A stretch of 26,153 bases of DNA from an uncultured Collinsella sp. (GCA_900545445.1 UQZH01000028.1:1-26153), one strand, 5' to 3'. Shown: positions 1 through 7,081, counted from the first letter of the stretch. Notes: generated by a model from the sequence alone, not told the origin. Made by a program: numbers and translations.

Positions 1-232
1 CGAGGGCTGCCGACAGCAAGGACGATTCTATCAGAGCGGCTGACTCCCGCCCGATCAATTCATACTCCTCACCCTCGCCGAATTGCGAGCATGAAAGAAT
101 CGGCACTGAATGGCAGCGCGCTAGGGCACCGACGATAGGCTTTCCAAAACTAGCGAGGCGTGTCTCCGCGAGCGTAATCGCCTCGGTCGACCGCGCGATC
201 GACCTGCGGCGAGATGTCGACGTTGCCACCAT
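1..232 (-). CDS. Partial ORF overlapping the relaxase 3' end; unknown mobilization-region protein
   Basis: An ATG at 232 opens a frame that stays open for 77 codons to the window edge, so the C-terminus is missing. Its first 83 bases overlap the end of the relaxase gene in another frame. The translation starts MVATSTSRRRSIARSTEAIT and continues with ordinary-looking protein sequence (LASFGKPIVGALARCHSVP, then GEGEEYELIGRESAALIESS). Overlapping genes of this kind are common in mobilization operons, so a translationally coupled accessory protein is the simplest reading. No strong ribosome binding site is visible. The alternative is that this is the former C-terminal part of a longer relaxase, separated by a frameshift near 150-230. 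I recognise no family. Confidence 0.4.
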   Translation of the reverse strand, partial: MVATSTSRRRSIARSTEAITLAETRLASFGKPIVGALARCHSVPILSCSQFGEGEEYELIGRESAALIESSLLSAAL

Positions 233-1349
233 GGGCTCGGCCTGCGGCGCGAACGCGGTCATCGCCAGCATCGGGAACGGCGCCGGCGTAACGGTTGCGA
301 ATCTCCCTTGCGTAACCGCGCCGGGCAAGAAGCTCATCACGAACCGCCGGATCCTCGAGCAGATCTTCATCGCACTTCGGTGCGATGAACTTAGGGAAGA
401 GATTGTAGGCGACGCCCTTGCTCGCCTTTGCCTGCTCGGCCCACGCCGAATACGCTTTCTTAAGCCGTTGAATGTAAATCTCGCAACGCCTCTCATAAGG
501 AAGGGCTCGCTCGGCTTCCAGCACGTTATTTTTAAAGGCCGCCTCAAGTTGCTTGACCGCAAACCGCCCGTCAAGACGGGTCAGGTTGAAAGTGCACTTC
601 GGATTGCCGGCCTCTTTGATATCGAGATCTGTCGCATAGACTCGATTGTTCTTGATGAAAATGTCTACGCCCCATGAGGCAAGTAGCTTTTTGAATTGCT
701 CCATATTCTTTACGCGACCTTCGTCAATCGCAATATGGATCAGCTCACGCAGATTGTTTTTATAACTGTACTCACCACGATCGACAATCTCCTTTTCAAT
801 ATCGCGCGGCTGTCGATCTCGAATCTTCGAATTCTTCTTTCCCTTTTCGAGCTGAGCGAGATTCCAGGCCTCGTCCATTTCACGAACCCATGCAGCGCGT
901 TCGTACTTTCCCTTGCGACCGCCGATGTCGCAACGCTTGCCGGTATCAAGGTTTGTCCGGTTGATTGCCATATGGACCGCGAACCGTTTTCCCGCTTTGT
1001 CGCTCTCCTCGTGCAGCGCGAGAATCACCTGTTGATGCGGATAGTGCTTCGCAAGCCATTGCTCCGCATAGGCCAGACATGCATCGGGGGTCATCTTGCC
1101 TCCGTTGCATGAGCATTCTTCCGGAAGAAACGCGAGGATCTGGTGTAGCAGGATTACGTTTTTGGCTCCGGCTCTCGACGGCTTGTCGTGATGGAAAACC
1201 TTTCTGGTTCTATCCATTTTCGAAAACCAGCGGTCGCTCCATTCGATGTTCCAGCCACCACGCGCAATCGCATCTTTTCCGTTGATGTATTTGCGGACGT
1301 TCTTTGCGTAGCGCTCGCTCGATATGCTTTTCTGCTTAATGACGGTCAT
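150..1349 (-). CDS. mobA: Relaxase/mobilization nuclease (MobA-like, MOBP group)
   Basis: About 399 residues. It is the probable DNA-nicking enzyme that starts conjugative mobilization at oriT. I chose the ATG at 1349 (MTVIKQKS), which overlaps the mobC stop by 14 bases as in coupled mob operons; an in-frame ATG at 1415 would sit deep inside mobC. Relaxase-like features run in order: an N-terminal stretch with candidate catalytic tyrosines (Y14, Y21), LLHQILAFLPEE near 68-79 (like the H-x-x-QSF block of MobA proteins), and ALHEESDKAGKRFAVHMAIN at 111-130, which aligns with the metal-binding HUH block. In that block the usual H-x-H reads A-V-H, so only H126 and N130 are kept, with H113 and E114 nearby. 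The C-terminus is charged. It lies next to mobC and a candidate oriT. The family is fairly certain; whether the divergent metal site is active is not. Confidence 0.8.
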   Translation of the reverse strand: MTVIKQKSISSERYAKNVRKYINGKDAIARGGWNIEWSDRWFSKMDRTRKVFHHDKPSRAGAKNVILLHQILAFLPEECSCNGGKMTPDACLAYAEQWLAKHYPHQQVILALHEESDKAGKRFAVHMAINRTNLDTGKRCDIGGRKGKYERAAWVREMDEAWNLAQLEKGKKNSKIRDRQPRDIEKEIVDRGEYSYKNNLRELIHIAIDEGRVKNMEQFKKLLASWGVDIFIKNNRVYATDLDIKEAGNPKCTFNLTRLDGRFAVKQLEAAFKNNVLEAERALPYERRCEIYIQRLKKAYSAWAEQAKASKGVAYNLFPKFIAPKCDEDLLEDPAVRDELLARRGYAREIRNRYAGAVPDAGDDRVRAAGRAHGGNVDISPQVDRAVDRGDYARGDTPR

Positions 1350-1878
1350 TTTGATCACCGCCGACGAAATAGCGCTTCTCAAACTCGTCGATAAAACGAT
1401 CCAGCTTACGCCCAACTTGGTAAACCTTTTCGAGTGCGCGGAAAACAGCTTTCTCGTTGTACGCAGGAAGCCCCTGGGCGTTCACAAAATACATCAGCTG
1501 ATTGAGGTTTGTTCCTTCCTTCAAAAGTTCGTGATAGATCTTGTCGATCGACGCCCGATCGACATCGATTTTCTCGACATTCCCTTTGAGCAGTACGCGA
1601 CGTGCATACGCACTGACAGTCATATCGAGGGAATCAGCATTGCTTTCAATTTTCTTTTTTTCTTCCGGCGAGACCCGGACGTGAATGTCATCGGTTCGGA
1701 ATTTCTGGTCAGCGATTTCCGAAAAACCAAAATCGATATCGAGATCGTCGGCATTGCACAAAGCGAAGCGGATGAGTTCCGCCTCGCTCATCTCATGTCG
1801 CTTTGCGATTGCAGCGATGGCTTTCTTCTCGTCATTTGAAAGAGACGCCTTGACGGTGTGCGGGCGGAGCCTACTCAT
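1336..1878 (-). CDS. mobC: Mobilization relaxosome protein MobC
   Basis: 180 residues. MobC proteins are small DNA-binding partners that help the relaxase melt and nick oriT. The N-terminal half holds two related blocks, HTVKASLSNDEKKAIAAIAK and DDIHVRVSPEEKKKIESNAD, each like a ribbon-helix-helix strand plus helix. The second leads into SAYARRVLL, and the region near 120-135 has the family hallmark GTNLNQLMYFVNAQG. The C-terminal helix is rich in K, R and E. The ATG at 1878 is preceded by GGAGG at a short distance. It is the first gene of the mob operon; the relaxase start overlaps its stop (GGTGATCAAAATGACC), implying coupled translation. The upstream region (1879-2480) is dense in hairpins and holds the candidate oriT, where this protein would bind. 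Confidence 0.85.
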   Translation of the reverse strand: MSRLRPHTVKASLSNDEKKAIAAIAKRHEMSEAELIRFALCNADDLDIDFGFSEIADQKFRTDDIHVRVSPEEKKKIESNADSLDMTVSAYARRVLLKGNVEKIDVDRASIDKIYHELLKEGTNLNQLMYFVNAQGLPAYNEKAVFRALEKVYQVGRKLDRFIDEFEKRYFVGGDQNDRH

Positions 1879-1956
1879 GATTCCTCCGGAAAACGAACCA
1901 GCGATCGGAGAGGCCTCCGATCAAAACCTGCTATGCGATTCGCTTTCCTTTGATGA

Positions 1957-2054
1957 GGAACGACTGGCGTCGTTCCAATGAAGAATCGTCTCCGCGATTC
2001 TTCATCGCGAAGTTTCAACTTCGCAACAACCTTATCGCCGTAGCAGGCGATAAG
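1957..2054. repeat. Cluster of four consecutive perfect hairpins upstream of mobC
   Basis: Four back-to-back palindromes with different sequences: GGAACGAC/GTCGTTCC (1957-1976), GAAGAATCG/CGATTCTTC (1980-2003), GCGAAGTT/AACTTCGC (2007-2024) and CTTATCGCC/GGCGATAAG (2031-2054). Loops are 2 to 6 bases and every arm is perfect. The cluster lies between the mobC start and the candidate oriT. A minus-strand ORF of 77 codons passes through it, but its coding potential is explained by the palindromes. It may be part of the transfer origin, or a structured leader of the mob mRNA. Confidence 0.75.
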
Positions 2055-2060
2055 CAAGGT

Positions 2061-2123
2061 CTGTGGCGTGGTGTTTTCGGGGTCCGGATGGGCCCACAAA
2101 AATGCCACCCACAGTCATCTTGC
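2061..2123 (+). other. Candidate origin of transfer (oriT) with inverted repeat and nic-like site
   Basis: An imperfect inverted repeat has a left arm CTGTGGCGTGGTG at 2061-2073 and a right arm TGCCACCCACAG at 2103-2114, differing by one bulged base. Eight bases after the right arm comes CATCTTG|C (2116-2123), close to the MOBP nic consensus YATCCTG|Y of RP4-type origins, in which nic also lies a few bases beyond the repeat. If the plus strand is cut there, the 5' end leads rightward and the mob genes on the left would enter last, the order usual for such elements. The location upstream of mobC and the relaxase supports it. The site is inferred from layout alone. Confidence 0.5.
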
Positions 2124-2159
2124 AATCACCGGGACGGCGATTGGGCGGAGCGTAGCGTA

Positions 2160-2460
2160 GACACGAAATGAGAGGCCTCGTTTCGAGCGAAAGGCTTCGC
2201 GGTGTCGTAGTGTCAGCGGAGACCGTGAGCGGAAGCGAATTTTTAACGCGAAGAATGCTGAGTGTTAGAAATTCGCTGCAGCGAGAGCGGAGCGGTAATG
2301 CGAATGCGAGGGATGCCGAGTTTTTGCATTACCGCGCAGCGGACTCCGGGCGAGGGCTGGAGCAAGTTGATGGAAGACCCTACCGATTTGCGGAAGGTTT
2401 TGCCCGAAGCATCCGGCACCGCCGGATTCTTTTGGAACGGCCTCTCGTTTGATTGCTTTC
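2160..2460. repeat. Palindrome-rich non-coding stretch to the right of oriT
   Basis: No convincing gene is present here. Instead there are nested inverted repeats: GCGAATTTTTAAC (2235-2247) against GTTAGAAATTCGC (2264-2276) with one mismatch, and the perfect 10-bp pair GCGGTAATGC (2292-2301) and GCATTACCGC (2326-2335). CGAAATGAG/CTCGTTTCG lies near 2164-2186. Short GAGCG/CGAAG-type repeats dominate the base use. The ORFs here are products of the repeats and have no ribosome binding sites. The stretch could be an oriT-linked structure or a replication or partition site of the mobile element. Confidence 0.55.
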
Positions 2461-2488
2461 CTATCGTTTGCCCCCAGACTGGGCGTCT

Positions 2489-2513
2489 AAAAAAGGCGGC
2501 CGAACCGGCCGCC
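2489..2513 (-). terminator. Rho-independent terminator of the lipoprotein gene
   Basis: Read on the minus strand, a GC-rich stem GGCGGCCGG/TCGGCCGCC with a short loop is followed by six T residues (2489-2494). It lies about 50 bases beyond the lipoprotein stop at 2564 and would end the surface-protein operon. Confidence 0.85.
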
Positions 2514-2563
2514 CAGAAATAAATAAACATTTACCGAATGTAAGAGGAGAGGAACGATGTACA

Positions 2564-3217
2564 TTACTCCCAGTGACCGGCGACGTCGACAACCCAATGC
2601 TGTCCCGTAGCCTGCTGTTCATAATGTCCCTGGTCCTCAGATGTGGTATACGAATCGTTTACGACAGATCCTCCGATGCCGCCGTTGTCCATATCATTAT
2701 GAACCCACGAATAGGCGGCATCTTCGGAATCGAAGGGCCCTACCATAGTTCCACCATGATTGACCCAGAAACGAGGATGACGCGTGTATACCACGTTCGG
2801 TACCCAGACCTGGCTGTAGTCGGTTTCCCAGTGGCCCTGCTCGGCAACCCATTTCTTCTGGCTACCGCTGTTGGAAGAGGAATTATTGCTGCCGGAACCC
2901 TGTGAATTGCCGGAATTCTGCTTCGAGTCGGAGGAGTTTCCCTTGCTGTCAGACTTCGACGAGTCGGAAGACTTGTTATCCTCTTTCTTGGAGTCATCGG
3001 ACTTCTGGTCCTTGTCGTCGGATTCTTTCTTCTCCTCGGTCTTGGCTCCAGAGGTTTGCGCCGCCTTTTCTTCGCTCGCCTTCTTTTTGTCTTTATTCTT
3101 TACCGCTGTGGCGGCCCTTTCCGTAGAGCCGCTTCCTTGCTTTGCAACGCTGGCACATCCAAGTTGAGGTGCCGAAAGGCACACCAGAAGCGCAACGATA
3201 ATAGCCTTTGTTCTCAC
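2564..3217 (-). CDS. Probable secreted lipoprotein with disordered linker and GHWE-type repeats
   Basis: 217 residues from a GTG at 3217, chosen because AGGGAG lies six bases upstream; in-frame ATGs further up lack a ribosome binding site. The N-terminus MRTKAIIVALLVCLSAPQLGC is a signal peptide with a cysteine at a lipobox-like site, though the Q-L-G-C sequence is a poor match, so anchoring is uncertain. A low-complexity segment of about 90 residues rich in K, S, D, E, N and G follows and would span the cell wall. The C-terminal domain repeats a motif: GHWETDYSQVWVP, then GHYEQQATGQHWV, ending in VAGHWE, with aromatic residues spaced as in Gram-positive surface modules. The gene follows the large CAP-domain gene by 66 bp, suggesting one operon. 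The exact function is unknown to me. Confidence 0.75.
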   Translation of the reverse strand: MRTKAIIVALLVCLSAPQLGCASVAKQGSGSTERAATAVKNKDKKKASEEKAAQTSGAKTEEKKESDDKDQKSDDSKKEDNKSSDSSKSDSKGNSSDSKQNSGNSQGSGSNNSSSNSGSQKKWVAEQGHWETDYSQVWVPNVVYTRHPRFWVNHGGTMVGPFDSEDAAYSWVHNDMDNGGIGGSVVNDSYTTSEDQGHYEQQATGQHWVVDVAGHWE

Positions 3218-3239
3218 ACCGATCTCCCTGTCCATGAAA

Positions 3240-3275
3240 CCGGGCGTTGGACACCAGCCGATATCCAACGCCCGG
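3240..3275 (-). terminator. Intergenic hairpin between surface-protein gene and lipoprotein gene
   Basis: CCGGGCGTTGG (3240-3250) and CCAACGCCCGG (3265-3275) form a perfect 11-bp stem with a 14-base loop, just beyond the stop of the upstream gene at 3283. On the minus strand only three T residues follow, so termination is probably partial. It may set the ratio of the two proteins or protect the upstream mRNA end. Confidence 0.6.
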
Positions 3276-3282
3276 CTCGCTT

Positions 3283-6200
3283 TTACATCTGCTCGCGGCG
3301 CTTCTTTTGATCGAGGAAGACGCCGGCCGCCACGAGGACGGTACCGCCGATGGCGAACGTCTCGCCGATGAGTCCCGCGCGGTCGCCGGTCTGGGCGAGG
3401 CTGCCGGGCTGGGCGGTATCCGTGCCGGCGAGATGCTTCGGGGTGTATGCCGCCTGCTGCTTTGCGGCCTCCTCCGCCTCCTGTCGTGCGATCTCATCGG
3501 AAAGCTTCTGCTCCGCCGCGATGCGGTCGGACTTCGCCTGCTCGTAGGCGGCGAGTGCCGCATCGTAGCCGGGCTGGAGCCCGTCCACCGCGGCCTGCTT
3601 CTCGTCCAGGATGGCCTTGGCGGGCGCGACCTTGGCACGTGCCTCGACTGCTGCGGCGAAAAGCGCGTTGAGGGCGTCATCCGCGCTCACATCATGGCCG
3701 GAAGCGATCGCCGCGCCGGCATCGATGGAGTTCAGCTTCGACAGCTTGGCGTCTGCCTGCGCCTTTGTCTGCTCGGCGGCAGAGACCAGGGACTCGGCGG
3801 CGATGGCATCCGCCTTCGCGGCATCGAGCGCGGCCTTGGTGTCATTGACGGCCTTTACTGCATCCTGCTCACGCTGCTGTGCCTCTGCGAGCTTCGCGGC
3901 AAGACCGGTGAGGATGTCGAGGTTCGACTGTGCGCCCACAAGATCGGTCTGGGAGCCGGTGAGCTTGTCGGCGGCAACGCCGGTGTCGGCCTTTGCGGCA
4001 TCGACGGCACGCTGGGCATCCGCGAGGGCGCGTGCGGTGGCGTCTGCCTTTTGCTCGGCGGCGGCGAGGACGGTCGCCTCCTCGACCTGATCGGCTGTCG
4101 CCGCGTCATGGACGCTCTTTGCGGTATCGAGCGCCTTCTTGGCGTCGGCGACGTCCTGGAAGAACTTCGCGAGGTCCGCGTTCGCATCCGTAATGCCCTG
4201 CTGCTTGGATACGGTGTCCGCTTTGGCGGAATCCAACTTAGACTGTGCGGCCGTTACGGCTGCGTTGGCGGCATCAAAGGCGACCTGCTTCTGCTGGACG
4301 GTCGACTTTGCCGTATCGACGGCTACGTTGGCGGCATCGAGGTCCGATTTCGCCGCATCAAGCTCGGTCTGGGCATCCGTGACGCCCTGCTGCTTGGCGG
4401 CGACATCAGCCTTGGCTACTTCGACGGCACGCTGGGCATCGGTGACATCCTGCTTCGCGGCATCGACACCTGTCTGTGCGGCATCGAAGGCATCCTGCTT
4501 CTGCTGGACGGTTGCTGCGGCGCCGGCGGCTGCCTGCTGCTTGGCTACGAGATCGGCCTTGGCTACGTCGAGTGCGCTCTTGGCGTTCTTCAGGCCGTTG
4601 ATGTAGGAGGTCAGCTTCTGCTCGTACTCGTCGACGGAGATGGCTCCGGTATTCCAGCCCGAACCGGCCCAACCGCCGTATTGCAGCGTGAGCGAGAACG
4701 TCAAACGGGTGTCATCGTTCAGACCGCATCCCATGACAGCATAGTCAGGGTTGATGATGTTCATGTAATGACCGATACGGTAGTAATCGAACTTGTCCTG
4801 GTTGGCGTACCAGAAGTCGTAGGCGTCCTTTCCGGAAAGATTCGTCGCACCAAGGGATGCTGCAGTCTTGTCAAACAGATCCTTTTCCTGATAGATCCAG
4901 GCCTTGCAGGGGTCGCGATAGCTCCAGGCAAGGTTTTCACCGACATCGAACTGCTGGGCATGCTCTACATTTTTTGTCGAATAGTTTGCATCTGCAATCG
5001 CTGCCGCAATGAGCTTATAGCTTACCTCAAGCTCGGAAAGGCCGACGGACTTACGGTAGGCGTTCACGTTCTTCATGACCGTGATGGACGAAAGCATGTT
5101 TTCAAGGCCCGTTGCGTCGAGACTGTTTCCGATCTCGGTGTAGTCTTTGTACGTGCAGTTCTGGATGATCTCGATGGCTGAATCGGCACCCATGGCCTTG
5201 AAGAAACCGATGGCTCCCTGCTTGAGCTGCGCGCCTGCGAGATCCACCTTCGTTTGTGCCTCGTCGACCTTCTGCTGGGCGGCGGTCACGGCCGCGTCTG
5301 CGGTATCCTTTGCGGTCTTGGCGTTCGCGAGCTCTACGTCTGCGGCTGCCTTGGCGGACTCGGCGTCCTTGACAGCCTGCTTCGCGGCGTCCAGCTTGGC
5401 GACGGCGTCGGCATTCGCCTGCTTGGCCGCATCGAGGTCGGCGTTCGCGGCATCGAGGGCGGACTGGGCGGCGTTCACGCCGGATTTGGCATCAGCCGCG
5501 GCCTGCTGCTTCGCGGAGAGGGACGCCTGGGCATCATTCAGCTCGGTCTGCGCCGTTGCTGCAGCGGACTGCGCCTGCTCGAGCTCGGACTCGCACTGGG
5601 ACTGTGCCGCTTGTGCGGCAGCGAGGGCTGCCTCCGCGTCCGCGACCTTCTGTTTTGCCGCATCGTACTCCGGGCCGCTCGCGCCTGCCTCCGCTGCAGC
5701 GAGGTCTGCTTTCGCCTTCTCGTAGGCGGCGCTGGCGGCTGCGGCCTTCGCATCCGCCGCGTCCTTGTTCTGCTTGGCTGCGGCGAGGACGGCATCGGCA
5801 GAATCCTTTGCAGACTGGGCCGCAACCAGCTTGGACTGGGCATCGGCAAGCGTCGCGTTGGCGTTGGCGAGGTCGGCCTGTGCCCTGCTCACGGCATCTT
5901 GGGCGTCGCGCACGGCCTGCTCGGCGGCACTGATTGCCTCCGGGGTGGCGCTTACGGCATCTGCCTTGGCTTTATCGAGGGCATCCTTGGCATCCTGGGC
6001 CGCCTTGAGGGCGGACTGGTAAGCTTCGTCCTTCTCGGACGCATCCGCCTTGGCGTCTGCGAGACCCGCCTTCGCCTGCTCGAGGTCCTTGCCGGCAGCA
6101 TCGGCGGCGTCCTTGCCCTCCGCGACCTGACGGGCGTACTCGTCCATTGCCGCTCGGTCGGCTGCCGTACCGGCGCTGACTGCAGAATCGTAGGATGCCT

Positions 6201-6582
6201 TGGCCTGGTCGCGGGCGGAAGCCGCCTCGTTGTAGGGGCCGGCGACCTCATCGTAGGATGCCTTGGCGGCGTCCTCCTTCGCCTTCGCCTCGTCGACTGC
6301 CTTCTGCAGGTCCGCGATGGTCTGTGCGGCGGATTTCGCGCCGGTACCGGATGCCGCGCCGGCGTGGGCGGCGATCGGCGACATCACGGCGGGGTGCTGC
6401 GTGCCCCCGTCACCGGTCTGGGCGAATGCCGTGAACGGTGAGATGAGGCTCGATCCGGTCATGGCGGCCATGGTCGCCGCGGTGACGGTCAGACGCGCGA
6501 TCCCCTTCGGAGTGTGAATCTTTTTGTTTGGCAGTGCGGCGAAGTGATCGCCACCGGCAGCGAAATGCTTTCCCTGAGTCAT
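3283..6582 (-). CDS. Sortase-anchored surface protein: CAP/SCP domain between two long alanine-rich coiled coils
   Basis: 1099 residues. Residues 1-54 form a long signal peptide ending ISPFTAFA|QTGD. Residues about 80-455 and 655-1040 are A/K/D/Q-rich heptad coiled coil made of degenerate repeats such as AKADLAAKQQ and VTDAQ. Between them, about 490-650 is a globular CAP (SCP/PR-1-like) domain with NVNAYRKSVG, HAQQFDVGENLAWSY and GHYMNIINPDYAVMGCG; these match the helix, GENLA and GHY blocks of the family. The end has LAQTGD at 1062-1067, a hydrophobic helix and KKRREQM, a variant LPxTG sorting signal. The protein is probably displayed on the wall as a long stalk, for adhesion or mating contact (inference). 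A GGA lies about 8 bases before the ATG. It is transcribed from the divergent promoter at 6675-6703, shared with an XRE gene, and followed by a lipoprotein gene. Its place beside mob genes suggests cargo of the mobile element. Confidence 0.85.
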   Translation of the reverse strand: MTQGKHFAAGGDHFAALPNKKIHTPKGIARLTVTAATMAAMTGSSLISPFTAFAQTGDGGTQHPAVMSPIAAHAGAASGTGAKSAAQTIADLQKAVDEAKAKEDAAKASYDEVAGPYNEAASARDQAKASYDSAVSAGTAADRAAMDEYARQVAEGKDAADAAGKDLEQAKAGLADAKADASEKDEAYQSALKAAQDAKDALDKAKADAVSATPEAISAAEQAVRDAQDAVSRAQADLANANATLADAQSKLVAAQSAKDSADAVLAAAKQNKDAADAKAAAASAAYEKAKADLAAAEAGASGPEYDAAKQKVADAEAALAAAQAAQSQCESELEQAQSAAATAQTELNDAQASLSAKQQAAADAKSGVNAAQSALDAANADLDAAKQANADAVAKLDAAKQAVKDAESAKAAADVELANAKTAKDTADAAVTAAQQKVDEAQTKVDLAGAQLKQGAIGFFKAMGADSAIEIIQNCTYKDYTEIGNSLDATGLENMLSSITVMKNVNAYRKSVGLSELEVSYKLIAAAIADANYSTKNVEHAQQFDVGENLAWSYRDPCKAWIYQEKDLFDKTAASLGATNLSGKDAYDFWYANQDKFDYYRIGHYMNIINPDYAVMGCGLNDDTRLTFSLTLQYGGWAGSGWNTGAISVDEYEQKLTSYINGLKNAKSALDVAKADLVAKQQAAAGAAATVQQKQDAFDAAQTGVDAAKQDVTDAQRAVEVAKADVAAKQQGVTDAQTELDAAKSDLDAANVAVDTAKSTVQQKQVAFDAANAAVTAAQSKLDSAKADTVSKQQGITDANADLAKFFQDVADAKKALDTAKSVHDAATADQVEEATVLAAAEQKADATARALADAQRAVDAAKADTGVAADKLTGSQTDLVGAQSNLDILTGLAAKLAEAQQREQDAVKAVNDTKAALDAAKADAIAAESLVSAAEQTKAQADAKLSKLNSIDAGAAIASGHDVSADDALNALFAAAVEARAKVAPAKAILDEKQAAVDGLQPGYDAALAAYEQAKSDRIAAEQKLSDEIARQEAEEAAKQQAAYTPKHLAGTDTAQPGSLAQTGDRAGLIGETFAIGGTVLVAAGVFLDQKKRREQM

Positions 6583-6665
6583 TGTGCTGTTCCATTCCTT
6601 TTCCGTGCCCTATCCGACTGGGCATCAGAGTGCTTTCCAATAGAGATGATTATGCGCCTTAACTG

Positions 6666-6706
6666 GGATTGTTGTATATAGTCCGTTGGCATAAATACAA
6701 CAATCC
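6666..6706. promoter_or_regulatory. Overlapping divergent promoters inside a 12-bp perfect inverted repeat
   Basis: GGATTGTTGTAT (6666-6677) and ATACAACAATCC (6695-6706) are exact reverse complements, separated by 17 bases. Each arm carries a TTGTTG that can serve as a -35 box. On the minus strand TTGTTG (6703-6698), a 17-base spacer and TATATA (6680-6675) face the surface-protein gene. On the plus strand TTGTTG (6669-6674), 17 bases and TAAATA (6692-6697) face the XRE gene, whose ATG starts at 6707. The two promoters occupy the same DNA, so they should exclude each other, and the XRE protein is the obvious candidate to bind the arms. Confidence 0.7.
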
Positions 6707-6955
6707 ATGACTCTTTTTGTCATGGATGTCTCGCCGCTACAACAATCCTTTGGTCTACGCTGCAAAGAACTCAGATCAGAGTCTGGTTTCTCACAAGAGC
6801 AATTTGCGAACCGCATTGACATGGACAGGTCTTACTACGCCTCGATAGAGGTCGGGCGAAGAAATGTCAGTCTTTCTAACCTCTCTAAAATTGCCAATGG
6901 ATTCAACATATCAATTGCTGCACTTATGACTGGTGTATCCGATAAATCGGATTAG
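6707..6955 (+). CDS. Small XRE-family (Cro/CI-like) transcriptional regulator
   Basis: 82 residues. A helix-turn-helix of the Cro/CI class fills residues 13-68: LRCKELRSESGFSQEQFANR with recognition-helix region DMDRSYYASIEVGRR, then NVSLSNLSKIANGFNISIAAL. No other domain is present. The ATG at 6707 touches the right arm of the inverted repeat and has no ribosome binding site. With a -10 box at 6692-6697, transcription would start within a few bases of it, so the message is probably leaderless. A second ATG at 6722 is possible but also lacks a Shine-Dalgarno sequence. It most likely represses itself and controls the divergent surface-protein gene (inference from the shared palindrome). It is less GC-rich than its neighbours, as expected for element-borne DNA. 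Confidence 0.85.
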   Translation: MTLFVMDVSPLQQSFGLRCKELRSESGFSQEQFANRIDMDRSYYASIEVGRRNVSLSNLSKIANGFNISIAALMTGVSDKSD

Positions 6956-7051
6956 TCCATCAATCAGCGAACGAAGTGAGCGAATAAATCGGCGGCGTAG
7001 CCGGCGGCAAGGACACGGTACGTGGCCGCGCAGCGAGCTCCGCGAGCGAAG

Positions 7052-7081
7052 GGGACGGCATCGCCGTCCCTATTTCTTTTT
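7052..7081 (+). terminator. Rho-independent terminator after the XRE gene
   Basis: GGGACGGC/GCCGTCCC with a three-base loop (7052-7070) is followed by TATTTCTTTTT. It lies about 95 bases past the XRE stop, after a run of GAGCG/CGCTC-type small palindromes (6970-7050). A similar GGGGACGGC stem recurs at 11773-11808. Confidence 0.75.

Noticed and set aside
1875..2108. Minus-strand 77-codon ORF just before mobC
   Set aside because: It runs through four perfect hairpins and part of the candidate oriT, which account for its sequence; no ribosome binding site.
2168..2530. Small ORFs on both strands right of oriT
   Set aside because: They lie in palindromes, overlap the terminator at 2489-2513, and have no start signals.
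3247..5181. Long plus-strand ORF of 644 codons, rich in L, G, R and C
   Set aside because: It is the antisense frame of the alanine-rich coiled-coil gene; repetitive GC-rich codons leave the opposite strand open. It has no ribosome binding site and no known domains.
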